14,651 nucleotides of DNA from Synergistaceae bacterium (lineage in GTDB: Bacteria > Synergistota > Synergistia > Synergistales > Aminobacteriaceae): contig JAFPWQ010000157.1 of the NCBI GenBank assembly GCA_017394925.1, positions 1 through 14,651 of the forward strand, given 5' to 3'. This document shows positions 8,075 to 14,573 of this stretch, piece by piece. The stretch's first letter is position 1; every line of letters begins with the position of its first letter. The notes beneath the pieces are model-generated. The model was not told where the DNA came from. It saw only the letters and a program-made list of their open reading frames with translations, and did not search any database. Made by a program: the position numbers and the translations under genes.

Positions 8075-8103
8075 TTGTTAAAGACTGAGTAAAAATGTAG
8101 AAT
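8075..8103 (+). promoter_or_regulatory. Putative promoter of rny-ymdB
   Basis: TTGTTA at 8075-8080 and TAGAAT at 8098-8103 are exactly 17 bp apart. This would give a leader of about 115 nt before rny. Nothing resembling a known riboswitch was seen in that leader. The rest of the 264-bp gap (7961-8224) holds the opposite promoter and AT-rich DNA. Confidence 0.4.
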
Positions 8104-8224
8104 TTTATCATCTGCCCAAATTTTTCGGGATAAGCAAGTTAATCATTCAGCACCCCTTCTTATTTTGGGAATATAAATTACAGGAATAAATGTTTAACTT
8201 ATTAGAAAGGATAAAGAATTTATT

Positions 8225-9754
8225 ATGCAGTTTGTGTTGGCATTAGTTTTCTTTATGGCCGGATCAGGGTTGGGATATGCGGCACTCAGGGCAATAGATA
8301 ACTCAAAGATAAACGGCGTAAAGAATCAGATTAGCATCATGCTGAAAGAAGCAGAAGAAAACGCAGAGAAGTCCAGACAGCAGAAGGTCATCGAGGCAAG
8401 AGAAGAAGTTAACCGTTTAAGACAGGAAGCGCAGAAGGACATCAAAGAGCGTAAGAATGAAATTCAGCGGACAGAGAGAAAACTTGAACAAAAAGAAGAG
8501 AATCTTGACAAGAAAATCGACAGGGTAACACGAAAAGAAGACGAGCTTAAATCAAAGCATGAAGAACTTGAAAAACGCCGTGCCGCCCTTGAGGAAACCA
8601 TTCAGAAGCAGGAATCCAAACTTGAAGAGATAGCCGGACTTACCAGAGACGAAGCACAAGACATTCTTTTACGCAAAACAGAAGAAGACGCAAAACATCT
8701 CTTAGGAATCAGGCTGAAAGAACTTGAAGAACTTGCACAGAGAGAAGCAGACCGTAAAGCCAGAGATATTATCATCGGTGCAATGCAGAGATGTGCAGTT
8801 GAGAGTGCCGGAGACAGTACAGTAAGCGTTGTGCCATTGCCGTCTGAAGAGATGAAAGGACGCATAATAGGCCGTGAAGGAAGAAATATAAGAGCCTTCG
8901 AGAGTTTAACGGGCGTTGATTTAATTATCGATGATACACCCGAAGCCGTAACACTCAGCAGCTTTGACCCAATCAGACGTGAGATCGCACGCAGAGCAAT
9001 GGAACGTCTTGTAGTTGACGGAAGGATTCACCCTGCAAGAATCGAAGAGTTAATCGAAAAGGCCGCGCGTGATATTGACGAAGAGATGATAACAGAAGGC
9101 GAGAATGCGATTCTTGAGCTTGGCATAAAGAACATGAGCAATGAATTAGTCCGCACGATTGGACAGCTCAAATTCAGATTCAGTTACGGGCAGAACGTTT
9201 TAGCTCACAGCATGGAAGTTGCACAGATAGCCGGAGTGATTGCGGCAGAACTCGGAGTCGATGAAGAAATTGCTCGCAGAGGCGGATTACTTCATGACAT
9301 AGGGAAGGCAGTAGATCATCAGATTGAAGGGTCTCACGCGGCAATCGGTGCAGATTTGGCGAAAAGACTCGGAGAAACTCCCGAAATCGTGAATTGTATC
9401 GCCTATCATCATGATGCACTCGAAGTAAGCTCAATCTATGAAGTGATTGTAGCACTCGCAGACGCAATCAGTGCCGCAAGACCGGGCGCGAGACGTGAAA
9501 GCATTGACGCATATATAAAACGCCTGAATAAACTTGAAGAGATTGCACAGACATTTGACGGCGTAACGAGAGCATACGCAATACAAGCAGGCCGTGAAGT
9601 CCGCGTGATTCTCAATGCAGGCAGGACTGATGACGGAGCAGTGCATAAGCTCGCATTCGACATTGCGAAGAAAATTGAATCTGAAATGAAATATCCCGGG
9701 CAGATAAAAGTGAATGTAACCCGTGAGACAAAAGCAACGGAGTATGCAAAATGA
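8225..9754 (+). CDS. rny: Ribonuclease Y
   Basis: This is a membrane-anchored endoribonuclease that starts mRNA decay in bacteria lacking RNase E. The 509 residues match the family length (about 520). An N-terminal transmembrane helix (residues 1-22, VLALVFFMAGSGLGYAAL) is followed by a long charged coiled coil (about 25-180). A KH RNA-binding domain has its GxxG loop at G216-R-E-G219 (GRIIGREGRNIRAFESLTG). The HD domain has H328 in VLAHSMEVAQIAG and the metal-binding H357-D358 in LLHDIGKAVDH. The best ribosome site, AGAAAGGA at 8204-8211, is about 13 bases from the ATG, longer than usual; no in-frame alternative start fits better because the membrane helix begins at once. Its TGA overlaps the ymdB start. 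Confidence 0.97.
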   Translation: MQFVLALVFFMAGSGLGYAALRAIDNSKINGVKNQISIMLKEAEENAEKSRQQKVIEAREEVNRLRQEAQKDIKERKNEIQRTERKLEQKEENLDKKIDRVTRKEDELKSKHEELEKRRAALEETIQKQESKLEEIAGLTRDEAQDILLRKTEEDAKHLLGIRLKELEELAQREADRKARDIIIGAMQRCAVESAGDSTVSVVPLPSEEMKGRIIGREGRNIRAFESLTGVDLIIDDTPEAVTLSSFDPIRREIARRAMERLVVDGRIHPARIEELIEKAARDIDEEMITEGENAILELGIKNMSNELVRTIGQLKFRFSYGQNVLAHSMEVAQIAGVIAAELGVDEEIARRGGLLHDIGKAVDHQIEGSHAAIGADLAKRLGETPEIVNCIAYHHDALEVSSIYEVIVALADAISAARPGARRESIDAYIKRLNKLEEIAQTFDGVTRAYAIQAGREVRVILNAGRTDDGAVHKLAFDIAKKIESEMKYPGQIKVNVTRETKATEYAK

Positions 9755-10554
9755 TTCGTGTATTATTTTCAGGTGATGTCGCATGGAGGACAGGAAGAAT
9801 AGCATTAGCCGAATCACTTCCCAGAATCAAACATGAATACGGAAATTTTGATTTCATAATCGTAAACTGTGAGAACGCTGCACACGGAAAAGGAATGACT
9901 GAAAAAATCTTCAGTGAGTTTATTGCACTCGGAGTTGACGCAATGACTTCGGGCAATCACATATGGGATAAAGATTCGTTCTTTGACATTCTTGATTCGG
10001 ATATGCGGGTATTCAGACCGGCAAATTATCATTCATCATGTCCGGGCAGGGGCTTCGGAATCATCGGGAAAAAAAATAAAAAGCTCGGCATATTAAATCT
10101 TCTCGGACAGGCTTTTATGCCTACGATTGATTCGCCGTTTCATTGTGCTGATGATGCGATTGATGCACTCAAAGCTCAAGGCGGAGAGAATTTGCCCGTG
10201 TTCGTTGATTTTCACGCAGAGGCAACGAGTGAGAAACTTGCACTCGCATATTATCTTGACGGAAGAGTGAGCGCGGTTATCGGAACACATACGCATGTTC
10301 AGACAGCAGACGAAAGAATCATGCCTCACGGGACAGCCTTCATGTGTGATGCAGGCATGACGGGAGCGCATGAGGGGATTATCGGTGTATCATACGAGAG
10401 TGCAATGCCCAAATTCTTAACGGGACTGCCGACAAGATTTGAGCCGAGCGAATCACTTCCAATGTTCAACGGCGTAATTCTCGAAATCGATGAAGTATCC
10501 GGTCTTGCAATGAGCATCACGAGAGTAAGAATGAAAATTGACATAGAAACATAG
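9751..10554 (+). CDS. ymdB: YmdB-family metallophosphoesterase (2',3'-cyclic nucleotide phosphodiesterase)
   Basis: The 267 residues are close to full-length Bacillus subtilis YmdB (TIGR00282 family). Metal-site motifs are intact: GDV with D9, CENAAHG with E41 (aligning with E39 of B. subtilis YmdB), GNHIWDK with N69 and H70, FHAEATSEK and GTHTHVQTAD. The C-terminal half keeps CDAGMTG and LPTRFE. In B. subtilis YmdB hydrolyses 2',3'-cyclic nucleotides, affects biofilm and motility choices and is linked to RNase Y. Here the ATG overlaps the rny stop (ATGA at 9751-9754), so the two should be made together, consistent with that partnership. A terminator follows. Confidence 0.94.
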   Translation: MIRVLFSGDVAWRTGRIALAESLPRIKHEYGNFDFIIVNCENAAHGKGMTEKIFSEFIALGVDAMTSGNHIWDKDSFFDILDSDMRVFRPANYHSSCPGRGFGIIGKKNKKLGILNLLGQAFMPTIDSPFHCADDAIDALKAQGGENLPVFVDFHAEATSEKLALAYYLDGRVSAVIGTHTHVQTADERIMPHGTAFMCDAGMTGAHEGIIGVSYESAMPKFLTGLPTRFEPSESLPMFNGVILEIDEVSGLAMSITRVRMKIDIET

Positions 10555-10592
10555 CGCATGAAAGTTACAGGGGTATATGCTGAATGAAAAAG

Positions 10593-10625
10593 AATCTCTC
10601 TCAGTTAAACGGGGGAGATTTTTTT
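10593..10625 (+). terminator. Intrinsic terminator after ymdB
   Basis: AATCTCTCTC (10593-10602) pairs with GGGGGAGATT (10611-10620), ten base pairs including two G-U, around an eight-base loop. A run of Ts follows (10621-10625, continuing the TT of the stem). It lies about 40 bases after the ymdB stop and separates rny-ymdB from the next operon. The remaining 63 bases before the cyclophilin gene contain AAGGAG and AT-rich DNA but no promoter I would call. Confidence 0.88.
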
Positions 10626-10688
10626 GTGTGCTATGATTCACGATACACTTTTCATTTTATTAATTAAGGAGCTGAAAATTTTTTCATC

Positions 10689-11237
10689 ATGTTCAAGTTT
10701 ATATCCGTAATATCATTAAGCGTTTTAATTCTTCCGTTTGTGTTTGTGAATGCCTCATGTGCGGATGAAGTGAAGAGACCCGTTGCGAAGTTCGAGACCT
10801 CAATGGGGGATTTCAGAATCGAATTGTATTCAGACCTTGCACCCAACACCGTAAAAAATTTCGTTGACCTCGCGAAGAAAAATTTTTATGACGGCGTAAT
10901 CTTTCACAGGGTAATTGACAACTTCATGATTCAGGGCGGAGATCCCAAAGGCAACGGCACAGGCGGACCAGGCTATACGATTCCTGATGAGTTCGGCGAA
11001 GGCTTAAAGCACAATGCACCCGGCATTCTCTCAATGGCAAATGCAGGACCCAACACAGGCGGCTCACAGTTCTTCATTACGTTAGTCCCAACCCCGTGGC
11101 TTGACGGTCATCACGCAATCTTTGGTCATGTCATTGAAGGCATGAATGTTGTTGAGGCAATCGGACACACGAAGACAGGACGCAATGACAAGCCAGTTAA
11201 AGACGTTGTGATAAAGACAATCACGATTGAGGAGTAA
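10689..11237 (+). CDS. Secreted cyclophilin-type peptidyl-prolyl cis-trans isomerase
   Basis: The 182 residues are a compact bacterial cyclophilin behind a signal peptide. By alignment to human cyclophilin A the catalytic set is complete: R74 (FHRVI), F79 and Q82 (FMIQGGDP), F129 (GSQFFITL), W137 and H142 (WLDGHHAIFG). Residues 1-25 (MFKFISVISLSVLILPFVFV, then NASCA) form a signal sequence, so it should fold or chaperone proteins outside the inner membrane. A cysteine at 24 lies near the cleavage site, but NAS before it is a poor lipobox, so I favour cleavage after SCA over a lipoprotein. The AAGGAG at 10666 is 17 bases from the ATG, unusually far. The stop is followed after three bases by the dehydrogenase ATG. 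Confidence 0.94.
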   Translation: MFKFISVISLSVLILPFVFVNASCADEVKRPVAKFETSMGDFRIELYSDLAPNTVKNFVDLAKKNFYDGVIFHRVIDNFMIQGGDPKGNGTGGPGYTIPDEFGEGLKHNAPGILSMANAGPNTGGSQFFITLVPTPWLDGHHAIFGHVIEGMNVVEAIGHTKTGRNDKPVKDVVIKTITIEE

Positions 11238-11240
11238 TGC

Positions 11241-12203
11241 ATGAATCAAAAAGTATATGTATCACGCAGGCTTCCTGATGCAGTGATGAATGCGCTCGGA
11301 AAAGTCTGCGAATTTGATGTTAATCCCGAAGACAGACAAGCAACCAGAGAAGAATTAATCAACGGCGTGAAGAATTACTTTGCTGTAATCTCCATGCTGA
11401 ATGATTCAATCAACGCTGACATTCTCAGTCATGCAGGCCATGAATTAAAGCTCATATCAAATTACGGCGTGGGTTTCAACAATATAGACGTGAAATGTGC
11501 GAATCAAAAAGGCATTTACGTTACGAATACTCCCGACGTACTTAATGATGCGACTGCTGACATTGCATGGGCGTTATTATTCTCGGCAGCACGAAGCGTA
11601 ATCGTGGGCGATAAAATTGTCCGCACTGATACGTTCTCATGGGCACCTACATATATGCTCGGCTATGATGTTACAGGCAAGACATTAGGCATAATCGGCG
11701 CAGGTAGAATCGGCTCAAATTTCGGACGTAAGGCCATTAACGGATTCAATATGAATGTGATTTACTATAATAGGCATAATTCACCTGTACTTGATGAACT
11801 TGGAGCAAGACTCGTAACTCTCGATGAACTTCTGAAAGAGTCAGATTACATTTCACTTCATGTACCTTTAACGCCTGAGACGAAGCACTTAATCGGTGCA
11901 AATGAATTCGCAAAGATGAAACGTACGGCAATTCTCATAAACACATCAAGAGGGCCTGTGATTGACGAGAAAGCATTAGCCGATGCCCTGAAGAATCATG
12001 TTATCGCGGCTGCCGGTCTTGATGTCTATGAACGTGAGCCCGAAGTTGAAGAAGGATTAAAGACATTAAGCAATGTTGTATTGACTCCTCATGTCGGAAC
12101 AGCAACGTTTGACACGCGCACGAACATGGGCTTAATGATAGTGCGTAACATTCAGGCAGTAATCGAAGGCCATGAACCGCCGAACATGGTACGCGTAAAA
12201 TGA
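11241..12203 (+). CDS. D-2-hydroxyacid dehydrogenase (glyoxylate/hydroxypyruvate reductase-like)
   Basis: The 320 residues show both domains of the D-isomer-specific 2-hydroxyacid dehydrogenases. The nucleotide motif is GAGRIG at 153-158. The catalytic residues are R237 (NTSRGPVID), E266 (GLDVYEREPE) and H284 (TPHVGTAT). NYGVGFNNIDV lines the substrate pocket. The end of the second beta strand reads YYNRHN (N177-R178) in place of an acidic residue, which in this family points to NADP(H) rather than NAD(H); this is inference. The likely reaction is reversible reduction of a 2-keto acid such as glyoxylate, hydroxypyruvate or phenylpyruvate; the exact substrate cannot be read from the sequence. 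GAGGAG six bases before the ATG, inside the end of the cyclophilin gene, is a strong ribosome site. The stop overlaps the next gene by ATGA. Confidence 0.92.
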   Translation: MNQKVYVSRRLPDAVMNALGKVCEFDVNPEDRQATREELINGVKNYFAVISMLNDSINADILSHAGHELKLISNYGVGFNNIDVKCANQKGIYVTNTPDVLNDATADIAWALLFSAARSVIVGDKIVRTDTFSWAPTYMLGYDVTGKTLGIIGAGRIGSNFGRKAINGFNMNVIYYNRHNSPVLDELGARLVTLDELLKESDYISLHVPLTPETKHLIGANEFAKMKRTAILINTSRGPVIDEKALADALKNHVIAAAGLDVYEREPEVEEGLKTLSNVVLTPHVGTATFDTRTNMGLMIVRNIQAVIEGHEPPNMVRVK

Positions 12204-13036
12204 GCGTGAGAGACTTATTGCTCCCAAGACCCGAAGACATGCATAAAGGTTATCGGGGGCGTTTGCTGATTGCAGGAGGCTCTGAGCGTTATATTGGTGC
12301 TCCTGCATTAAGTGCATTAGGGGCATTGAGAAGCGGTGCAGGAGTCGTAACGTTAATGTCCCTTCAGAAAGTTTGTGATGCATGTGCGGCAAGACTTCCC
12401 GAAATTGTATATTGTCCTGAGGATGACAGATTCAGGTGGCGTGATTTAGTTTTTGCCCAGAAGAACATTGATGCTCTTGTGATTGGTCCCGGACTCGACA
12501 GAACGATAGCCGCAGAAATTTTTACGTCCCGTGTCTGGAAAGAGTGGCCGGGAAAAATTCTCGTTGACGGTGATGGTCTTCATGGCCTCGCAGTGTCAAA
12601 GGATGGACTGAAAGCACGCAATGATTCAGTCTTAACTCCTCACGAAGGAGAAGCGGCGCATTTACTTGGGATTACGCCTGATGACGTGAGAGCAGACAGA
12701 GCCGGAGCAGTGCGTGAGCTTTCATCAAGATGGGGCTGTGTCGTTCTCAAAGGACATCATACGCTCATAGCCTCTGGTGATAAGTTCTTGCAGATAAATC
12801 ACGGAGGCCCGGAGCTTTCAGTTCCAGGATCTGGTGATGTGTTATCTGGTTCAATCGGTGCATTTCTCGCAATGGGACTTGATGCATTTGATGCCGCTGT
12901 TCTGGGCGTTAATGTTCATGGCCTCGCAGGTGATATTCTTGCTCGTGAAGGCGTTGACGGCGTACTTGCGTCAGAGATTGCAGACACGATTCGCAGAGTC
13001 ATTCACGGACTGAGAGAAGGCAAAATTACAGCATGA
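12200..13036 (+). CDS. nnrD: ADP/ATP-dependent NAD(P)HX dehydratase, stand-alone domain
   Basis: This enzyme uses ADP or ATP to turn hydrated NAD(P)H back into usable cofactor. The 278 residues form a ribokinase-like fold: GRLLIAGGSERYIGAPALSA near the N-terminus, SGAGVVTL, LVIGPGLDR, LVDGDGLH, LTPHEGEAAHLLG, VVLKGHHTLI, and PGSGDVLSG with D213 as probable catalytic base. The usual bacterial partner domain, the NAD(P)HX epimerase (NnrE, formerly the YjeF N-terminal half), is absent, so it is either encoded elsewhere or missing. The usual ATGGSGDVL reads LSVPGSGDVL here, a mild departure. The ATG overlaps the dehydrogenase stop (ATGA at 12200-12203), so cofactor repair is made with a cofactor-using enzyme. 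Its own stop sits at the first copy of a repeated gene-start sequence. Confidence 0.88.
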   Translation: MSVRDLLLPRPEDMHKGYRGRLLIAGGSERYIGAPALSALGALRSGAGVVTLMSLQKVCDACAARLPEIVYCPEDDRFRWRDLVFAQKNIDALVIGPGLDRTIAAEIFTSRVWKEWPGKILVDGDGLHGLAVSKDGLKARNDSVLTPHEGEAAHLLGITPDDVRADRAGAVRELSSRWGCVVLKGHHTLIASGDKFLQINHGGPELSVPGSGDVLSGSIGAFLAMGLDAFDAAVLGVNVHGLAGDILAREGVDGVLASEIADTIRRVIHGLREGKITA

Positions 13037-13155
13037 GGCGTAAACGTATGAACAGACTCGCGGATATTGCAAACACGAATAATTACTGTATGAGGCATAA
13101 AACTATAGACTTGAATGCAGAGACTGCAAACATGAAGGGAATAACCAAAGCATGA
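13033..13155 (+). CDS. Possible 40-residue small protein made of duplicated gene-start sequence
   Basis: An ORF of 40 codons fits exactly between nnrD and the membrane-protein gene, with ATGA overlaps at both ends (13033-13036 and 13152-13155). It starts MRRKRMNRLADIANTNNYC and continues with MRHKTIDLNAETANMKGI, so it reads as two degenerate copies of the start of the next gene (MRRKRVDWDAEIQKTEKIRR). GAGG nine bases before an in-frame ATG at 13048 could also start a shorter version. It is hydrophilic and basic, with no membrane helix. It may be a real coupled peptide, or only a remnant of duplication that keeps the reading chain intact. Confidence 0.35.
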   Translation: MRRKRMNRLADIANTNNYCMRHKTIDLNAETANMKGITKA

Positions 13156-13408
13156 GGCGTAAACGTGTAGATTGGGACGCAGAGATTCAGAAGACCGAAA
13201 AGATTCGCCGCAAAGGAATTCTCATGAGCATACTTAGCTTTGCAATGGCCGCCGCGTTTATCTTCGGCATGAGCAAATCCACAGGCAATGACATAAAAAT
13301 TCCCGGAACTGTATTAATTGCTGTGATATTCTGCGTCTCATGTTTCGTTTTGAGGGCAGTCATGAAGTATCGTTCAAAGAGGCGTAAACGTGATGAAAGA
13401 GATTCAGA
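13033..13408 (+). repeat. Four degenerate copies of a gene-start sequence
   Basis: GAGGCGTAAACGT is present exactly at 13035-13047, 13154-13166 and 13379-13391, and in diverged form (GAGGCATAAAACT) at 13092. The copies at 13033, 13090 and 13152 begin ATGAGGC and run about 57-62 bp. The copies at 13154 and 13379 share a second block, GAGATTCAGA, at 13182-13191 and 13399-13408. Three of the copies sit at translation starts: the small ORF, the 86-residue gene, and tsaE, where AGAGG serves as its ribosome site. Confidence 0.78.
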
Positions 13409-13412
13409 CTGA
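13152..13412 (+). CDS. Small two-helix membrane protein, unknown function
   Basis: The 86 residues hold a basic N-terminus (MRRKRVDWDAEIQKTEKIRRK), a first hydrophobic segment at about 22-40 (GILMSILSFAMAAAFIFGM), a short polar turn (SKSTGNDIK), a second segment at about 50-70 (GTVLIAVIFCVSCFVLRAVM) and a basic tail (KYRSKRRKRDERDSD). Positive charge at both ends predicts both termini in the cytoplasm. I do not recognise the family. The gene starts at an ATGA overlap with the small ORF and its end overlaps tsaE by 23 bases, so it looks like a member of the operon. Its 5' end is the best-preserved copy of the local repeat, and its basic tail is encoded by the fourth copy. Confidence 0.68.
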   Translation: MRRKRVDWDAEIQKTEKIRRKGILMSILSFAMAAAFIFGMSKSTGNDIKIPGTVLIAVIFCVSCFVLRAVMKYRSKRRKRDERDSD

Positions 13413-13947
13413 TAATGATATGCGTAATCGTGGTCTGATTGCTTCATGCTCAGAGAATGAAACGCGTAATCCTGACCATAAATTCGGAAATATTATTTTG
13501 CACATTGATTCGCATTCAGAGAATGAAACGCGTAATTTTGGCCGCAGATTTGGAGAGATTATCACGTCAGGAATTCTTGTATTGCTTTACGGCGATTTAG
13601 GAACAGGAAAGACAGTTTTTGTTCGCGGCGTTGGTGATGCATTTGATGTTTCAGGGGTACGCAGTCCGTCATTCACTCTCATCAACGAATATGAATCAGA
13701 TTCAGGAATGCGAATCATACATGCGGATTTATACAGGCTCAATGAAAATTCAGATGACTCTCTCGGACTTCATGAATATATTGACGATAAAGATTCAATT
13801 GTGTTTATCGAATGGCCCGAACGCATGAAAAAATTTGATTCTGAAAACGTGATTGAAATCTTCTTTGAGGCCATGAACGAATCAGAACGTAGAATCACAA
13901 TCAAATCACGCGGCCCAAAAGCTCAGGAGGTCATAGAGAGACTATGA
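13390..13947 (+). CDS. tsaE: tRNA t6A37 biosynthesis ATPase TsaE with duplicated N-terminal segment
   Basis: TsaE is the ATPase that drives turnover of the TsaB-TsaD complex, which adds threonylcarbamoyl to A37 of ANN-decoding tRNAs. The 185 residues contain the family core: ETRNFGRRFGEIITSG, Walker A GDLGTGKT at 68-75, RSPSFTLINEY, HADLYRL at 111-117 and FIEWPE at 139-144. The usual length is about 150; the excess is N-terminal. Residues 21-42 (SENETRNPDHKFGNIILHID and two more) repeat residues 43-64, where the second copy is the canonical one. I used the GTG at 13390 because AGAGG lies seven bases upstream; ATG at 13393 or 13420 are alternatives. It overlaps the membrane-protein gene by 23 bases and tsaB by ATGA. 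Confidence 0.93.
   Translation: MMKEIQTDNDMRNRGLIASCSENETRNPDHKFGNIILHIDSHSENETRNFGRRFGEIITSGILVLLYGDLGTGKTVFVRGVGDAFDVSGVRSPSFTLINEYESDSGMRIIHADLYRLNENSDDSLGLHEYIDDKDSIVFIEWPERMKKFDSENVIEIFFEAMNESERRITIKSRGPKAQEVIERL
13450..13581 (+). repeat. 66-bp tandem duplication in the tsaE 5' region
   Basis: A perfect 21-base block encoding SENETRN occurs at 13450-13470 and again at 13516-13536. The bases after it stay related for about 27 more positions, with most differences being transitions. The period is 66 bp (22 codons), so the frame is kept. Confidence 0.85.
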
Positions 13948-14555
13948 ACATGTTAGCAATTGACTGCTGTCTGAAATTAACCGGCGTTGCTTTAATGACT
14001 GATGATATTTTCGATTCAGAACAATATGATTTAGGCCGTCAGCAATCAACGGAACTTCCGTTAATGACAGAGAGAATCATACGCAGAAATAATTTATCGT
14101 TCAGTGATATAGATTATATTGCATTAACCAATGGGCCGGGATATTTTACCGGAATTCGTGTTGGAGCTGCTTATGCGTCCGGACTTGCTTATGCGTCAGG
14201 AGCGAAAATCATTTACGTATCATCACTTGAAGTGTTAGCGCATTCATTCAGTAAGACGGGAAAAGTTCTTGTGCTTGTGTATGCGGGACATGGATTCGTA
14301 TATGCATTCTGTGATAAATTTCTTGATGCAGGCGAGTATTCACATGAAGATATACTCTCATGGCTGAATGATAATCATGACGCTCAAATGATCTCTGATG
14401 ACCCCGAACGCATATCACTTCCGCAAATCGCAATGCATAAAGTGAAGCCCGAAATGTTATCATTATGTGAAATTGCGCGTGAAAGAATCAGTCTTGCAGT
14501 CAGTCCCATGAATCTTAAAATTTCATATTACCGTGCTCCTCAGGGAGTCAATTAA
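13944..14555 (+). CDS. tsaB: tRNA t6A37 biosynthesis protein TsaB
   Basis: TsaB is the inactive ASKHA-fold partner that dimerises with TsaD and is served by TsaE in making t6A37. The 203 residues show the family pattern: LAIDCCLKLTGVAL at the N-terminus, STELPLMTERII, IDYIALTNGPGYFTGIRVG at about 56-74 and IIYVSSLEVLAH. The C-terminal half is poorly conserved, as is usual, and the protein is slightly shorter than the common 220-230. The DCC in place of the frequent DTS near the start is a small departure. The ATG overlaps the tsaE stop (ATGA at 13944-13947). An 18-bp tandem duplication at 14169-14201 encodes AYASG twice. tsaD is not in the window. Confidence 0.92.
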   Translation: MNMLAIDCCLKLTGVALMTDDIFDSEQYDLGRQQSTELPLMTERIIRRNNLSFSDIDYIALTNGPGYFTGIRVGAAYASGLAYASGAKIIYVSSLEVLAHSFSKTGKVLVLVYAGHGFVYAFCDKFLDAGEYSHEDILSWLNDNHDAQMISDDPERISLPQIAMHKVKPEMLSLCEIARERISLAVSPMNLKISYYRAPQGVN

Positions 14556-14573
14556 AACAGGAGGTGTTAAATC

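Noticed and set aside
8071..8137. Inverted repeat TTGCTT...AAGCAA upstream of rny as a riboswitch or operator
   Set aside because: The arms are six bases (nine with wobbles) around a loop of about 50 bases and straddle the predicted promoter, so a single RNA fold is unlikely.
9431..9956. Overlapping minus-strand frames over rny and ymdB
   Set aside because: All are shadows of conserved genes on the plus strand, rich in Cys, Ser and His with no domain pattern.
10709..10763. Lipoprotein signal in the cyclophilin (Cys24)
   Set aside because: The residues before the cysteine (VNAS) do not fit the lipobox Leu at -3; an ordinary signal peptidase site after SCA is more likely.
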